A stretch of 64,000 bases of DNA, taken from the NCBI RefSeq assembly GCF_000620305.1, contig NZ_JHVU01000024.1, forward strand, positions 62,001-126,000. Reading direction: 5' to 3'. Below, one piece after another: positions 42,225 through 51,011 of the stretch. Numbering within the stretch: position 1 is the stretch's first letter; the number at the start of each line of letters is the position of its first letter. The notes beneath the pieces were generated by a model that searched no databases, was not told the DNA's origin, and worked only from the letters and a program-made list of their open reading frames with translations. A program made the position numbers and the translations under genes. Source of the DNA: Desulfitibacter alkalitolerans DSM 16504 (GTDB taxonomy: Bacteria > Bacillota > DSM-16504 > Desulfitibacterales > Desulfitibacteraceae).

Positions 42225-43439
42225 TTATACGCAATAGTTCCTCACAAGATCTTCAAAACTATCTCGTTTGCGAATCAGCCGATGAGCTCCGCTTTCAGTA
42301 ATCAATACCTCTGCCGGGCGGAGACGAAAATTATAGTTGGTTGACATAACATGCCCGTAGGCTCCGGCATTCAGAACAGCTAAAATATCACCCTCATGTA
42401 TTTCCGGCAGGAGTCTTTCCTTGGCCATAATATCACCGGTTTCGCAAATGTTTCCAACAACTGTCACCTGTTTCGCAAGTCCACCAGGCTCTTTTTTGCT
42501 GAGAACCTCAACTTCATGGTAGGAATCATACATGGAAGGGCGCACCAGGACATTCATGCCCAGATCTGTACCTATGTAAGTCTTGTCATAATTTTGTTTT
42601 ATGGAGTAAACCTGGCCCAGCAGGATTCCGCATTCAGCTGCAATGTATCTTCCAGGCTCGATTTTAAATACAACCTCCTTGTTATCATACTCATGAAGAA
42701 ATTCATTCAATACAGCAGAAAGCTTTTCAGACAGGGCCAGAAGATCAAGACGGTTTTCGCTCTTTTTATAGGGAACTCCAAAGCCTCCGCCAAAATCTAT
42801 AAATTCAAGACCTGGAAATTGCTTAATGATTTCTAAAAGCCCTTTTACACCATTTATATATTCATCCTCATCTAAAAAAAGGGACCCTATATGCTGATTA
42901 ATGCCAACTAGCCTCAAGGCATGCTTTTGCAAAATAGTCTTTACTTCATCAACGAACTCTGCCTGGACACCGAATTTTGTGTTCTTTCCTGCTGTAACAA
43001 CCTTTTCGTGGTGTCCAGCCCCAAAGCCAGGGTTAAAACGTACGGCAACTCGTCCTCCTGCATTGATCTTTCCATAAAGTTCAAGCTGTGAAAGACTGTC
43101 AACACTAACTAGAATGTCCCGGTCTATGGCATATTTCATTTCCTCTGCTGATACATTGTTGCCAATATAGAAAATTCTATCTGGTGTAAATCCCGCCAGC
43201 TCCTCCACATATATCTCACCAGGAGACATGGCATCAACATTAAGGCCTTCATCCAGAACAATTTTTAAAAGGTGAGGATTGCTGTTTGCCTTGATAGAAT
43301 AATTAACCTGTAAATTAAGTCCAGGAAGAAGGTTTTTTAGTTCATTACACCTTTTACGTAAAATGGTCTCATCATATACATACAATGGACTGCCGTAGGT
43401 TTCAATTAGCTCAAAGGCTGTTTTTTTATCAATAAACAT
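42225..43439 (-). CDS. lysA: Diaminopimelate decarboxylase
   Basis: The 404-residue fold-type III PLP enzyme makes L-lysine from meso-diaminopimelate. The PLP lysine is in VNYSIKANSNP (about residue 51). The phosphate-binding glycines are in EFIDFGGGFGVPY, and the substrate and dimer sites in KIEPGRYIAAECGILLG, GNICETGDIMA and LNAGAYGHVMSTNYN. The TrmB regulator gene ends two bases upstream. Related carboxynorspermidine decarboxylases exist but are less similar in these motifs. Confidence 0.92.
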   Translation of the reverse strand: MFIDKKTAFELIETYGSPLYVYDETILRKRCNELKNLLPGLNLQVNYSIKANSNPHLLKIVLDEGLNVDAMSPGEIYVEELAGFTPDRIFYIGNNVSAEEMKYAIDRDILVSVDSLSQLELYGKINAGGRVAVRFNPGFGAGHHEKVVTAGKNTKFGVQAEFVDEVKTILQKHALRLVGINQHIGSLFLDEDEYINGVKGLLEIIKQFPGLEFIDFGGGFGVPYKKSENRLDLLALSEKLSAVLNEFLHEYDNKEVVFKIEPGRYIAAECGILLGQVYSIKQNYDKTYIGTDLGMNVLVRPSMYDSYHEVEVLSKKEPGGLAKQVTVVGNICETGDIMAKERLLPEIHEGDILAVLNAGAYGHVMSTNYNFRLRPAEVLITESGAHRLIRKRDSFEDLVRNYCV

Positions 43440-43441
43440 GG

Positions 43442-44146
43442 TTATTCCTTCCCTTCTCTTTTTAGGCTGATAAGGTCTATTTCATTTCTAAGGGCCTCTT
43501 TAAACAGGGTAATTAGGGTTTTGTTTTGAGTAAACAAACATGTTGCCGGATTGCTTTTATCATGCAGATTACCTGTTAATACAAAAGCCGAGTCAGCGAT
43601 TAAGCGAATTTGAAAGGGCTGTTTATTTGTATAATAGATTTCTGCACCCTTAATACTAAACCCGTCTGAGGTTATAATTACAACCTTCAATCCACGATTA
43701 ATTGCCGAAGCAAGCTCCTCTTCAATAAGTTCACATTCTTTTGCCGACATGGAAATATACAAGCGCTCCCTGGCATTTTCAACCATATTCTTCATCTTAT
43801 CAATTATACGCAAATCACCGGAAATGGTGATATAGGCATCAGGGGCAGCAGCACTTGTAGGTGCATTTTCTTTTATGTATGAAAGGATCTTGCCAAAGGC
43901 ACGCTCCTTATTTCTGCAGTATTCCTGTGGTTCTAGTGGAGAATACCTGATGCTTTCACCGTCAATCTTGTATGCTGCACCCTTTTCCACAAGGCCTTCA
44001 AGGGCATTATAGACATTTGATCGTGATATACCGGACAGCTTGGCCGCCTCATACCCGTTTAGTGCCCCCTGGGAAAGCAGGGTAATGTATACCTTTGCTT
44101 CATAGTTAGTTAAACCTGTTGCCATTAGGCAGCTTGTTAAATCCAT
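43442..44146 (-). CDS. TrmB-family transcriptional regulator
   Basis: The 234-residue protein has an N-terminal TrmB winged helix (GLTNYEAKVYITLLSQGALN, SRSNVYNALEGLVEKG) and a C-terminal phospholipase-D-like effector fold seen in sugar-sensing TrmB proteins (about residues 105-230). It precedes lysA in an operon, an unusual partner for a TrmB regulator, so it may respond to an amino acid or cell-wall signal. A palindrome at 44163-44186 is probably its own operator. Confidence 0.88.
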   Translation of the reverse strand: MDLTSCLMATGLTNYEAKVYITLLSQGALNGYEAAKLSGISRSNVYNALEGLVEKGAAYKIDGESIRYSPLEPQEYCRNKERAFGKILSYIKENAPTSAAAPDAYITISGDLRIIDKMKNMVENARERLYISMSAKECELIEEELASAINRGLKVVIITSDGFSIKGAEIYYTNKQPFQIRLIADSAFVLTGNLHDKSNPATCLFTQNKTLITLFKEALRNEIDLISLKREGKE

Positions 44147-44162
44147 AACACCACCTCAATTT

Positions 44163-44186
44163 TAGTATTTCTAATTAGTAATACTA
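44163..44186. promoter_or_regulatory. Candidate TrmB operator
   Basis: TAGTATT and AATACTA are inverted around ten bases, just upstream of the TrmB gene. The TACT/AGTA half-site style is known for TrmB proteins. Confidence 0.5.
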
Positions 44187-44266
44187 TATATGCTTGGGTG
44201 TTTTTTGTCAATTAAAAAAACGCCCAAGCTATCGGACGTTTCTTACTAAATATTCTATCTTCCACA

Positions 44267-44596
44267 TTATTCAATTTCCACATCTGTGCCTTCGAGGTCT
44301 GTTTCTTTTATCCCAAGCTCCTGCATAGCTACATGGGCAGGAATAAAATCCTCTGGTTTGGCCTTTTCTACCCGTTTTTCAGCTTCGATAAACAACCGGT
44401 AATTTTCCAGGTTCTCCAGCAGTTCCTCATAAGCTTCGGGGGTTAACAACACACAAGCCGGCGAGTTGTTTTTTAGCACAATTTTAAAACCGGTTTCTTT
44501 AAGTTCCTCAAATATTTTGTTGGCTTCCCCTTTATTAAAACGAGAAATAGGTACAAGAGAATTAACCACATCGCTAACAGAAATATTATTAAGCAT
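44267..44596 (-). CDS. Phd/YefM-like antitoxin without adjacent toxin
   Basis: The 109-residue protein resembles prevent-host-death antitoxins: an N-terminal DNA-binding part (VSDVVNSLVPISRFNKGEA, then IVLKNNSPACVLLTPEAYEELLE) and an acidic C-terminal tail (ELGIKETDLEGTDVEIE) that would wrap a toxin. AAGGAGTTAG precedes the ATG at 44596; starts further upstream lack a ribosome site. No toxin gene follows, so it is an orphan or acts as a regulator. Confidence 0.78.
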   Translation of the reverse strand: MLNNISVSDVVNSLVPISRFNKGEANKIFEELKETGFKIVLKNNSPACVLLTPEAYEELLENLENYRLFIEAEKRVEKAKPEDFIPAHVAMQELGIKETDLEGTDVEIE

Positions 44597-44659
44597 GATA
44601 CTAACTCCTTCCATCAACCACATTATTAACATGCTGCCTTATCTTAATAATATTCTATT

Positions 44660-44697
44660 GTTTATCTATAAATTTATCAATAAATTTGTAGATAAAC
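44660..44697. promoter_or_regulatory. Long AT-rich palindrome upstream of the orphan antitoxin
   Basis: GTTTATCTATAAATTTA and TAAATTTGTAGATAAAC form 17-bp arms with one mismatch around TCAA. It lies 64 bp before the antitoxin start and may be its operator or a hairpin terminator. Confidence 0.45.
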
Positions 44698-44919
44698 TTC
44701 CTTGCAATAAATCTTCCAATGACTTCAACTCTATGGTTTAACTAATTATATTCTCGATGCCTGTCCCGATGCTGCAAGAGGCAATTACTGCATACCTTTC
44801 AAACCGTTTCTTTGCAGTAAAGCCTTTAATTGTGTGGGTAGGTTTACTAAAACTTGAATAATGTATTGCTAAACGTTATACAATAGAATATAATAATTAA
44901 AAGGAAAGGTGGTGCTATT

Positions 44920-45219
44920 ATGGCTGCTAAAACAGCAAATGTCCTCGCTCGTGTCGAGCCAGAAATAAAAGAAAAAGCGGAAGCTATTATGGCAAAACTG
45001 GGGATTCCGGCTTCCGTTGTTATCAATATGCTCTATAAGCAAATCGTTATGACTAGGAGCATTCCGTTTCCCCTGTCGCTTCCTGCTGCTCCAATGACAT
45101 GGGATGAAATGGATGTAGACACGTTCAATACAATCATGCAGAATGGTTTGGATGAAGCAAAAGCCGACCATTCTCGTCCTGCTTCTGAGGTGCTTACGGA
45201 TTTAAGACGGGGATTGTAA
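44920..45219 (+). CDS. RelB/DinJ-family antitoxin
   Basis: The 99-residue protein has the ribbon-helix-helix start typical of RelB/DinJ (NVLARVEPEIKEKAEAIMAK, LGIPASVVINMLYKQIV) and an acidic C-terminal tail with EVLTDLRRGL. AAAGGTGGTG precedes the ATG. The toxin gene starts three bases after the stop but is cut short, so the antitoxin has no working partner here. Confidence 0.88.
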   Translation: MAAKTANVLARVEPEIKEKAEAIMAKLGIPASVVINMLYKQIVMTRSIPFPLSLPAAPMTWDEMDVDTFNTIMQNGLDEAKADHSRPASEVLTDLRRGL

Positions 45220-45222
45220 TTT

Positions 45223-45297
45223 ATGGCAGACAGTACGTATACGGTTAAAATCACCTCGCAGGCAGAGGAACAGTTGGAAGGGCTTAGCTTCGTTTGA
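45223..45297 (+). pseudogene. Truncated RelE/ParE-like toxin gene
   Basis: Only 24 codons remain: a RelE-style start (TYTVKITSQAEEQLEGLSF) then a TGA stop. A full toxin has about 85-95 residues. The last coding bases form the left arm of a perfect 16-bp palindrome, so the break seems to come from an inverted duplication or rearrangement. Confidence 0.75.
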
Positions 45298-45311
45298 AGC
45301 TAAGCCCTTCC
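45276..45311. repeat. Perfect 16-bp inverted repeat ending the toxin remnant
   Basis: GGAAGGGCTTAGCTTC (45276-45291) and its exact complement (45296-45311) flank GTTT. The left arm is toxin coding sequence. The right arm appears to be an inverted copy. It may work as a transcript-end hairpin. Confidence 0.85.
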
Positions 45312-45381
45312 GTGTTATTTCAAGGCAGACAGTTAAATTACTGCCAGCCTCCGAAATTACCCATGGTTAAAATCTTATACC

Positions 45382-45413
45382 AAAGGACCAGGCAATAATC
45401 TGCCTGGTCCTTT
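45382..45413. terminator. Terminator at the 3' end of arsC
   Basis: AAAGGACCAGGCA and TGCCTGGTCCTTT form a perfect 13-bp stem with a 6-nt loop, overlapping the arsC stop codon. Confidence 0.85.
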
Positions 45414-45813
45414 ATATTTCTCCTTTTCGTACCTTTTCTATCAAGTCATTTACCTTATCCTTAATTATATCCCTGGTCTGGCGATAGCCTTCAATAGGAC
45501 CACCAGACGGGTCCTCCAATCCCCAGTCAGTCCTATAGCTGCATGGAATAAAGGGACATTCTACATTGCACCCCATTGTTATGAGTATATCTACTTTGTT
45601 AGGAATGTCACTTAGAAGCTTTGGATAGTGACTGCTCATATCCACTCCCGCTTCTTCCATAACCTCTACAGCTAAAGGCTTTACTTCTGGGTATTCTTCA
45701 GTTCCAGCAGAATATGCATCTAAAGCATCTGCTCCTAATTTTTTGGCCCAGCCTTCTGCCATCTGGGAACGGCAGGAGTTGTGTACACAGACAAAAGCTA
45801 CAGTTTTTTTCAT
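45412..45813 (-). CDS. arsC: Arsenate reductase, low-molecular-weight phosphatase type
   Basis: The 133-residue enzyme reduces arsenate to arsenite. The P-loop CVHNSCRS (Cx5R) is at the start, and the redox cysteines of the thioredoxin-linked ArsC type are in MGCNVECPFIPC. DPSGG carries the general-acid aspartate. Full length for the family. The arsenite exporter is not adjacent; an acr3-arsR pair lies at 60.2-61.6 kb. GGAGGG precedes the ATG. Confidence 0.93.
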   Translation of the reverse strand: MKKTVAFVCVHNSCRSQMAEGWAKKLGADALDAYSAGTEEYPEVKPLAVEVMEEAGVDMSSHYPKLLSDIPNKVDILITMGCNVECPFIPCSYRTDWGLEDPSGGPIEGYRQTRDIIKDKVNDLIEKVRKGEI

Positions 45814-45922
45814 TGTTACTAAGCCCTCCCAATATCGAATTTAGTTAAATCTTGTAACAATCTTTTTACTTTATATTCCATCTCATTTTGCATTCAGTCA
45901 TATTTACCATTAGTATAATAAT

Positions 45923-47113
45923 TTATAGCATGAATAATATACTGCCTCCTATAGCCCCTGTAAGAACTATTATTAATGGCTGCAGTTTCCAGTACTCCAG
46001 CATGCCAAAAAGGACTGCCGCAAAAGCAAAATCTAGCGGCCTATTAATTGAACTAGTCCATATAGGATCATACAAGGCTGCCAGCAATAATCCCACTACA
46101 GCTGCATTTACTCCAGTTAATGCCCCCTGAACCTTTGGATATTTACGAAGACTGTTCCAGAAAGGCAGTATCCCCAAGATTAATAAAGCTGCTGGGAAAA
46201 ATACTGCCAGGGTAGCAATTATTGCTCCTGACCAACCTGCCGTTACAGCCCCTAAATAAGAACCGAAAGTGAATAATGGTCCGGGAACAGCCTGGGCAGC
46301 CCCATACCCGGCAAGAAACAGCTCCTGGCTAACCCATCCTACAGGTACTACTTCTCTTTCTAAAAGGGGTAGCACCACATGTCCCCCGCCAAAAACCAGG
46401 GCACCAGCCCTGTAAAAGCTATCTAACAAGGCCATGGCCTGGAAAGAAAATACCTGTCTTAAAATAGGTAAAACAACCAGTAAACTGAAAAAGAGGGCAA
46501 TACATACCATGGCAAACCTACGGCTTATGGATAAATTGATACTAGATACATTTGGTATAACTTTATCTTTATAAAGAAAAACTCCTGTTACTGCAGCTGC
46601 AAAGATTAAAAAAACCTGGGTAAAAGCTGTATGCCATAAAAGTATTATAATGGCTGTAACAATTGCAATTGTAGCTCTGTCTCTATCCGGGGTCAGCTTT
46701 CTACCCATACCAAGGACAGCGTGAGCAACTATTGCTACAGCTACTATCTTTAACCCATAGATGAAACCTGTATTATTTAATTGCAGGCTTTCAAGGAATA
46801 GGGCAAAGAAAACTAAAATCAGAAAAGAAGGAAGGGTAAATCCCAACCAGGCAGCAACAGCCCCCATGACCCCTCCCCTCATGGCCCCAATCCCCATGCC
46901 CACCTGGCTGCTGGCAGGCCCGGGCAGTACCTGGCATAGAGCCACCAGATCTGCATAACTCTTTTCATCTAACCATTTACGCCTCTCAACATATTCATTA
47001 TAAAAGTATCCCAGATGGGCTATTGGACCTCCAAAGGATGTAAGGCCAAGTCTTAGCGATACAGTGAAAATCTCTGCAAGCCCATGCAGCCTGGTTGAAT
47101 TGGCTTTATTCAT
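45923..47113 (-). CDS. chrA: Chromate transporter, ChrA family (two-domain)
   Basis: The protein of about 396 residues has two homologous membrane halves, each of five to six helices. The first carries the signature TSFGGPIAHLGYFYNEYVER with QVLPGPASSQVGMGIG; the second has FGGGHVVLPLLEREVV with AAQAVPGPLFTFGSYLG. ChrA exports chromate, probably with protons. The ATG at 47113 is preferred because GGGGG lies six bases upstream. An 11-bp inverted repeat (AACTTTCAATA at 47152, TATTGAAAGTT at 47233) lies in the upstream gap. Confidence 0.92.
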   Translation of the reverse strand: MNKANSTRLHGLAEIFTVSLRLGLTSFGGPIAHLGYFYNEYVERRKWLDEKSYADLVALCQVLPGPASSQVGMGIGAMRGGVMGAVAAWLGFTLPSFLILVFFALFLESLQLNNTGFIYGLKIVAVAIVAHAVLGMGRKLTPDRDRATIAIVTAIIILLWHTAFTQVFLIFAAAVTGVFLYKDKVIPNVSSINLSISRRFAMVCIALFFSLLVVLPILRQVFSFQAMALLDSFYRAGALVFGGGHVVLPLLEREVVPVGWVSQELFLAGYGAAQAVPGPLFTFGSYLGAVTAGWSGAIIATLAVFFPAALLILGILPFWNSLRKYPKVQGALTGVNAAVVGLLLAALYDPIWTSSINRPLDFAFAAVLFGMLEYWKLQPLIIVLTGAIGGSILFML

Positions 47114-47308
47114 GGTCATCCCCCATTCCCCATTGCGCGCTTATTATTATCAACTTTCAATATGGTTTATTGTTATTACAGTGCATATGATACTTATGTA
47201 ATTGATAATACAATTCACAAATTCTTTCAACCTATTGAAAGTTCTACAGAACAGACACTTTTCCTTTGGTATTGTAAAAACTTAACCTGGTCTTAAACTA
47301 TTCTTAAC

Positions 47309-48211
47309 TTAAGTACTGTTTCTGGCCAGCACAAGGGTAAAATCTACAGTTATCTTCTTAATTTCAGAAGCAATGACTTTATCAAGCCTGTCTTTTGGTA
47401 CTCCCCAGGATAATGGGGTCATTCTAGTAATCTCTTCCAGCACTTCTCTGGTTACAGCAAATTCATATTTAATTTGCTCCATGTTTATAATGTTAAAGCT
47501 GCTGCTAAAATGCTTTATAACCTGCTCATTGGAGTATGCTTCCTTATCAGTTTGATCATAAAAAACACTTCGTAATTCCCCTAGATAATCAGTTCCAGGA
47601 ACAACCTTAAGCAGCAAACCATTCCTTGCCAGGATTCTTTTGAATTCCTTGTAGTTTGAAGGAGATAGTATATTAAGGATAATATCTATCTTACCATCCT
47701 TTATGGGTATTCTGGCAAGGTCAGCCACGCACCAGACTATATGATGGTAGTTTTTAGAAGCTATTTGTATTCCTTCCCTGGATATATCAATACCAATACC
47801 CGTTATCTCTTCTGGTGGAAGTTTTCCTGAGTTTTGGAGATCAGCCAGAACCTTTGCCAGGTGGGTTCCCTCTCCACAACCGGCATCTAAAATTTTTATG
47901 GACGCAGGCTGAAAACCAGGTATGGCTTCTAAAATTAAACTACTTATCCTTTCTAGTAAGGGATCAAAGAAGCCCCTATCGCAAACCTGCTTTCTAGCTT
48001 CCAGCATCTCCTTGTTATATTCATCTTTTCTTGAGCCTGCTAGAAGGTTAACGTAGCCCTTTTTTGCCAGGTCAAAGGAATGGTTATCTGTACAAACCAA
48101 ACTCCTGGTTTCATTAATTCCCATGTCTTTGCCACATATTGGACATTTAAAAAGGCTGACATTGTCTATAAATTTTTGCTTGCGAAGGAAATTGACCCCC
48201 TTGCTTGACAT
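47309..48211 (-). CDS. rlmA: 23S rRNA (guanine-N1)-methyltransferase, RlmA family
   Basis: The protein of 300 residues has an N-terminal zinc ribbon (FKCPICGKDM with CTDNHSFDLAKKGYVNLL) and a Rossmann methyltransferase domain with ILDAGCGEGTHLAKVL. This two-part layout is that of RlmA(I)/RlmA(II), which methylate G745 or G748 in helix 35 of 23S rRNA; RlmA(II)-type enzymes in Gram-positives affect tylosin response. The ATG at 48211 with AGAGGTG upstream is preferred to a GTG three codons earlier. Confidence 0.88.
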   Translation of the reverse strand: MSSKGVNFLRKQKFIDNVSLFKCPICGKDMGINETRSLVCTDNHSFDLAKKGYVNLLAGSRKDEYNKEMLEARKQVCDRGFFDPLLERISSLILEAIPGFQPASIKILDAGCGEGTHLAKVLADLQNSGKLPPEEITGIGIDISREGIQIASKNYHHIVWCVADLARIPIKDGKIDIILNILSPSNYKEFKRILARNGLLLKVVPGTDYLGELRSVFYDQTDKEAYSNEQVIKHFSSSFNIINMEQIKYEFAVTREVLEEITRMTPLSWGVPKDRLDKVIASEIKKITVDFTLVLARNST

Positions 48212-48261
48212 GGGTATCACCTCTTTTTAGCAATTATGATCTTAATATGGGTCTGGCTTCC

Positions 48262-49341
48262 TTATCCAAGGAACAAAAAATCTGCGCAATTAAAATGGAC
48301 TAACCAGGGCTGTTCCTTGTCTTTAATGGACTTCCATAAGTCCCTGCTAACTTCCATTTCTATATGCTGCTGCCCCTCTATCCATTTCTGCCCTTGCATT
48401 TTTGGATTTTCGTGGAGGTATAAATACAAGATTACTGTATAGGGAGATTCCTTTATACCGGCAAGCCATGCTGGATAAGTATTTTCCATCAGCTTATCAA
48501 CAATTCGGAGATGGCTTGGCCTCATTCCCACATAAGCAGTATTTTCTGGAACATCCTTATTAACCTTAAATCGGCATTTCCAGTTAACAGCCTCTACCTC
48601 ATTATTTGCCTTGATTTTAATCTGACTTAAATTACTGCAACCTGTTAAAACGGCTGCAGCATGGGTTTCAGGTTTATAAAATACCTTGTCTCTGGAACCC
48701 TGCTCAACGGTTTTTCCTTCTTTAAAGATGACAATCTCCTTGGAAATACGATATGCCTCATCTATATTATGGGTTACAAATATGGAGGCACCTTGATAAT
48801 TGGAAAGAATTTCTAAAAGTTCGTACTCCATCTCATTTCGCAGCTGGCTATCCAATGCTGAAAAGGGCTCATCTAGTAAAATAATATTTGGCTCAAAGGC
48901 TAATACCCTTGCTAGAGCAACCCTTTGCTGCTGACCCCCAGATAATTCATGGGGCAAACTCTTTGCATATCCTTCTAACCTAACCAATTCCAGCATTTCT
49001 TTGGTTCTTTGAACTTTATATTTTGCGTCTCTGTTTCTCAAACCAAAGGCAATATTGCCCTCGACAGTCATGTGCTTAAATAGGGCATAGTTTTGAAATA
49101 CATAACCTGTTTTTCTTTCACTTATGGGAACATTGATACCTTTTTTGGAATCAAAAAAAACACAGTCATCTATTACTATTTTCCCTTCATCTGGTGTCAT
49201 TAATCCTGCAATACACCGCAAGGTCAGGCTTTTTCCCGAGCCCGAAGCACCTAAAAAACCTAAACTATACTTGTCAGTATGAAAGGAAACATCAAGGTTA
49301 AAACCCGGCAATTGTTTTTTTATATCTACAAGTAAGCCCAT
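48262..49341 (-). CDS. modC: Molybdate ABC transporter ATP-binding protein
   Basis: The 359-residue protein has Walker A GASGSGKSLTL, signature LSGGQQQRVALARVL, Walker B IILLDEPFSALD and the H-loop FVTHNIDEAYR. A C-terminal extension (about residues 235-355) fits the MOP/TOBE metal-sensing domain of ModC. It follows modB by two bases. It powers uptake of molybdate, and possibly tungstate. Confidence 0.92.
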   Translation of the reverse strand: MGLLVDIKKQLPGFNLDVSFHTDKYSLGFLGASGSGKSLTLRCIAGLMTPDEGKIVIDDCVFFDSKKGINVPISERKTGYVFQNYALFKHMTVEGNIAFGLRNRDAKYKVQRTKEMLELVRLEGYAKSLPHELSGGQQQRVALARVLAFEPNIILLDEPFSALDSQLRNEMEYELLEILSNYQGASIFVTHNIDEAYRISKEIVIFKEGKTVEQGSRDKVFYKPETHAAAVLTGCSNLSQIKIKANNEVEAVNWKCRFKVNKDVPENTAYVGMRPSHLRIVDKLMENTYPAWLAGIKESPYTVILYLYLHENPKMQGQKWIEGQQHIEMEVSRDLWKSIKDKEQPWLVHFNCADFLFLG

Positions 49342-49343
49342 AA

Positions 49344-50030
49344 TTACCTGCTCCCACGTATTATTCTCTGGCTTTTTTGATTGTTAGTATAATAATTTAA
49401 AGCCAAAATAGTCATTAATGATAATATTATTATAATCAAGGTCCAGACTGCCGCTGCAGTTCTATTTCCGCCCTCCACTGCAAAATATATGGCTATGGGA
49501 ATAGTTTGGGTCTTGTTTGGTATGTTGCCGGCTAACATCAGGGTGGCACCAAATTCGCCCAGGGCCCTGGCAAAGGATAGTATAATACCTGCCAGCAGGC
49601 TTGGCCAGGAAAGGGGCAAAAGCACTCGCCAAAAAACCTCCCATTCTGAAGAACCCATTGTCCTTGCAGCATCAAGGACATTTGGGTCAACCTGTTCAAA
49701 GGCACCCCTTGCCGTTCTGTACATAAGGGGAAAAGCCACTACTGATGCCGCTATAACTGCAGCGGGCCAGGAAAAGACTATGGTTATATCCACAGCTGCA
49801 AGAAGTCTGCCTATGGGCCCAGTACGTCCAAGGAGAACTAATAATATAAACCCAATGACTGTAGGAGGAAGAACCAGGGGAAGTATTAATACTCCATCTA
49901 ATATTTCCTTTCCCTTCCAGGCAGAAAAAGCCACAAACCTGGCAAATGCCAGGCCCGCAACGATAGCAATGATAGTTGCAACACCAGCCGTTTTTATCGA
50001 AATCCACAAAGGCATTAAATCCATTGTCAT
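49344..50030 (-). CDS. modB: Molybdate ABC transporter permease
   Basis: The 228-residue protein has five or six membrane helices and the EAA loop AARTMGSSEWEVFWRVLLPL followed by GEFGATLMLAGNIPNKTQT, characteristic of ModB/CysT permeases. It lies between modA and modC in one operon. Confidence 0.93.
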   Translation of the reverse strand: MTMDLMPLWISIKTAGVATIIAIVAGLAFARFVAFSAWKGKEILDGVLILPLVLPPTVIGFILLVLLGRTGPIGRLLAAVDITIVFSWPAAVIAASVVAFPLMYRTARGAFEQVDPNVLDAARTMGSSEWEVFWRVLLPLSWPSLLAGIILSFARALGEFGATLMLAGNIPNKTQTIPIAIYFAVEGGNRTAAAVWTLIIIILSLMTILALNYYTNNQKSQRIIRGSR

Positions 50031-50076
50031 AATAAACTTTCTCCCAATTGTTTATTTCATCATTATCTTCCATCTG

Positions 50077-50871
50077 TCAATCTATCAGGACTGAAAAACC
50101 ATGCCTTGCAAATATCTCCTGGGCCCTAGAAGTGGTAAGAAAATCTAGAAAATTCTGGGCTTGCTCAGCATGCCTGCTGTTTTTAATTACAGCTGCAGGA
50201 TAGATAATTGGCTCATGAGACCCCTCTGGAGCTTCAGATAGGATGCGAATCTTATCAGCCTGCACAGCATCACTGGCATAAACTATGCCTGCATCCACAT
50301 TATTGGTTTCGACCCAGGTTAAAACCTGGCGAACATCCTTTCCATAAATAAACTTTGCTTCTATATCCTTTAGTATACCAAAATGCTCAAAAACCTGGGT
50401 GGCATATTTGCCGGCAGGAACACTAGCTGGTTCACCTATGGCAATTTTTTTAATTTCATCCTTTACCAGCACTTGAAAATCATCACTTTGAACGACCGAG
50501 GCTGCTGGAACAATTAAGACCAGTTTGTTCATGACCAGGTCTATTCGTGTGCCATCCATAATTAAATTCTTTTGCTCAAGGTCATTCATGTACCTGGATG
50601 CTGCTGATATGAATACATCAACTGGAGCTCCTTGCTCTATTTGCTGCTGAAGAGAACCAGACCCGGCAAAATTATAGGTGACAGTAATATTCTTATTCTC
50701 TTCTGTATATAATTCTTTTATTTCTTCCAGAGCATCTGTCAAGCTTGCAGCAGCAGAAACCAGAAGTTCTACAGTTTCATCCTTATTTTGATTTTGTATA
50801 CACCCAAATAAAACAAGGTTAGATACTATAAAGCTTATAAGTATTATTATCAAGATCAAGAATTTTTTCAT
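50077..50871 (-). CDS. modA: Molybdate-binding lipoprotein
   Basis: The protein of 264 residues begins with a signal peptide ending in LVLFGCIQN, a lipobox. The ModA fold is seen in LLVSAAASLTDALEEI (oxyanion-binding serines), YNFAGSGSLQQQIEQGAPVDVFISA and DAGIVYASDA. It binds molybdate or tungstate outside the cell. The ATG at 50871 is chosen because the GGGGG ribosome site abuts the earlier ATG at 50883. A ModE-type box is 27 bp upstream. Confidence 0.92.
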   Translation of the reverse strand: MKKFLILIIILISFIVSNLVLFGCIQNQNKDETVELLVSAAASLTDALEEIKELYTEENKNITVTYNFAGSGSLQQQIEQGAPVDVFISAASRYMNDLEQKNLIMDGTRIDLVMNKLVLIVPAASVVQSDDFQVLVKDEIKKIAIGEPASVPAGKYATQVFEHFGILKDIEAKFIYGKDVRQVLTWVETNNVDAGIVYASDAVQADKIRILSEAPEGSHEPIIYPAAVIKNSRHAEQAQNFLDFLTTSRAQEIFARHGFSVLID

Positions 50872-50897
50872 TTCAGACTTCATCCCCCTGAACTTTT

Positions 50898-50921
50898 CGT
50901 TATGTTTATTTGAGTATAACG
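50898..50921. promoter_or_regulatory. ModE-type operator in front of modA
   Basis: CGTTAT, twelve bases, ATAACG. From memory, the ModE operator of the Escherichia coli mod operon has the same two half-sites and spacing. It lies between the divergent modA and modE genes. Confidence 0.75.
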
Positions 50922-51011
50922 TTAATTGTTCTTTTTGTAAATCTATTTTTTATATGCTAATTTGTTTATAATATTTGTGAGGTGATAAATGAAACTTGGG
51001 GGTGTTATAAC

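Noticed and set aside
44218-44245. Terminator hairpin AACG/CGTT after the TrmB region
   Set aside because: Only a 4-bp stem is visible.
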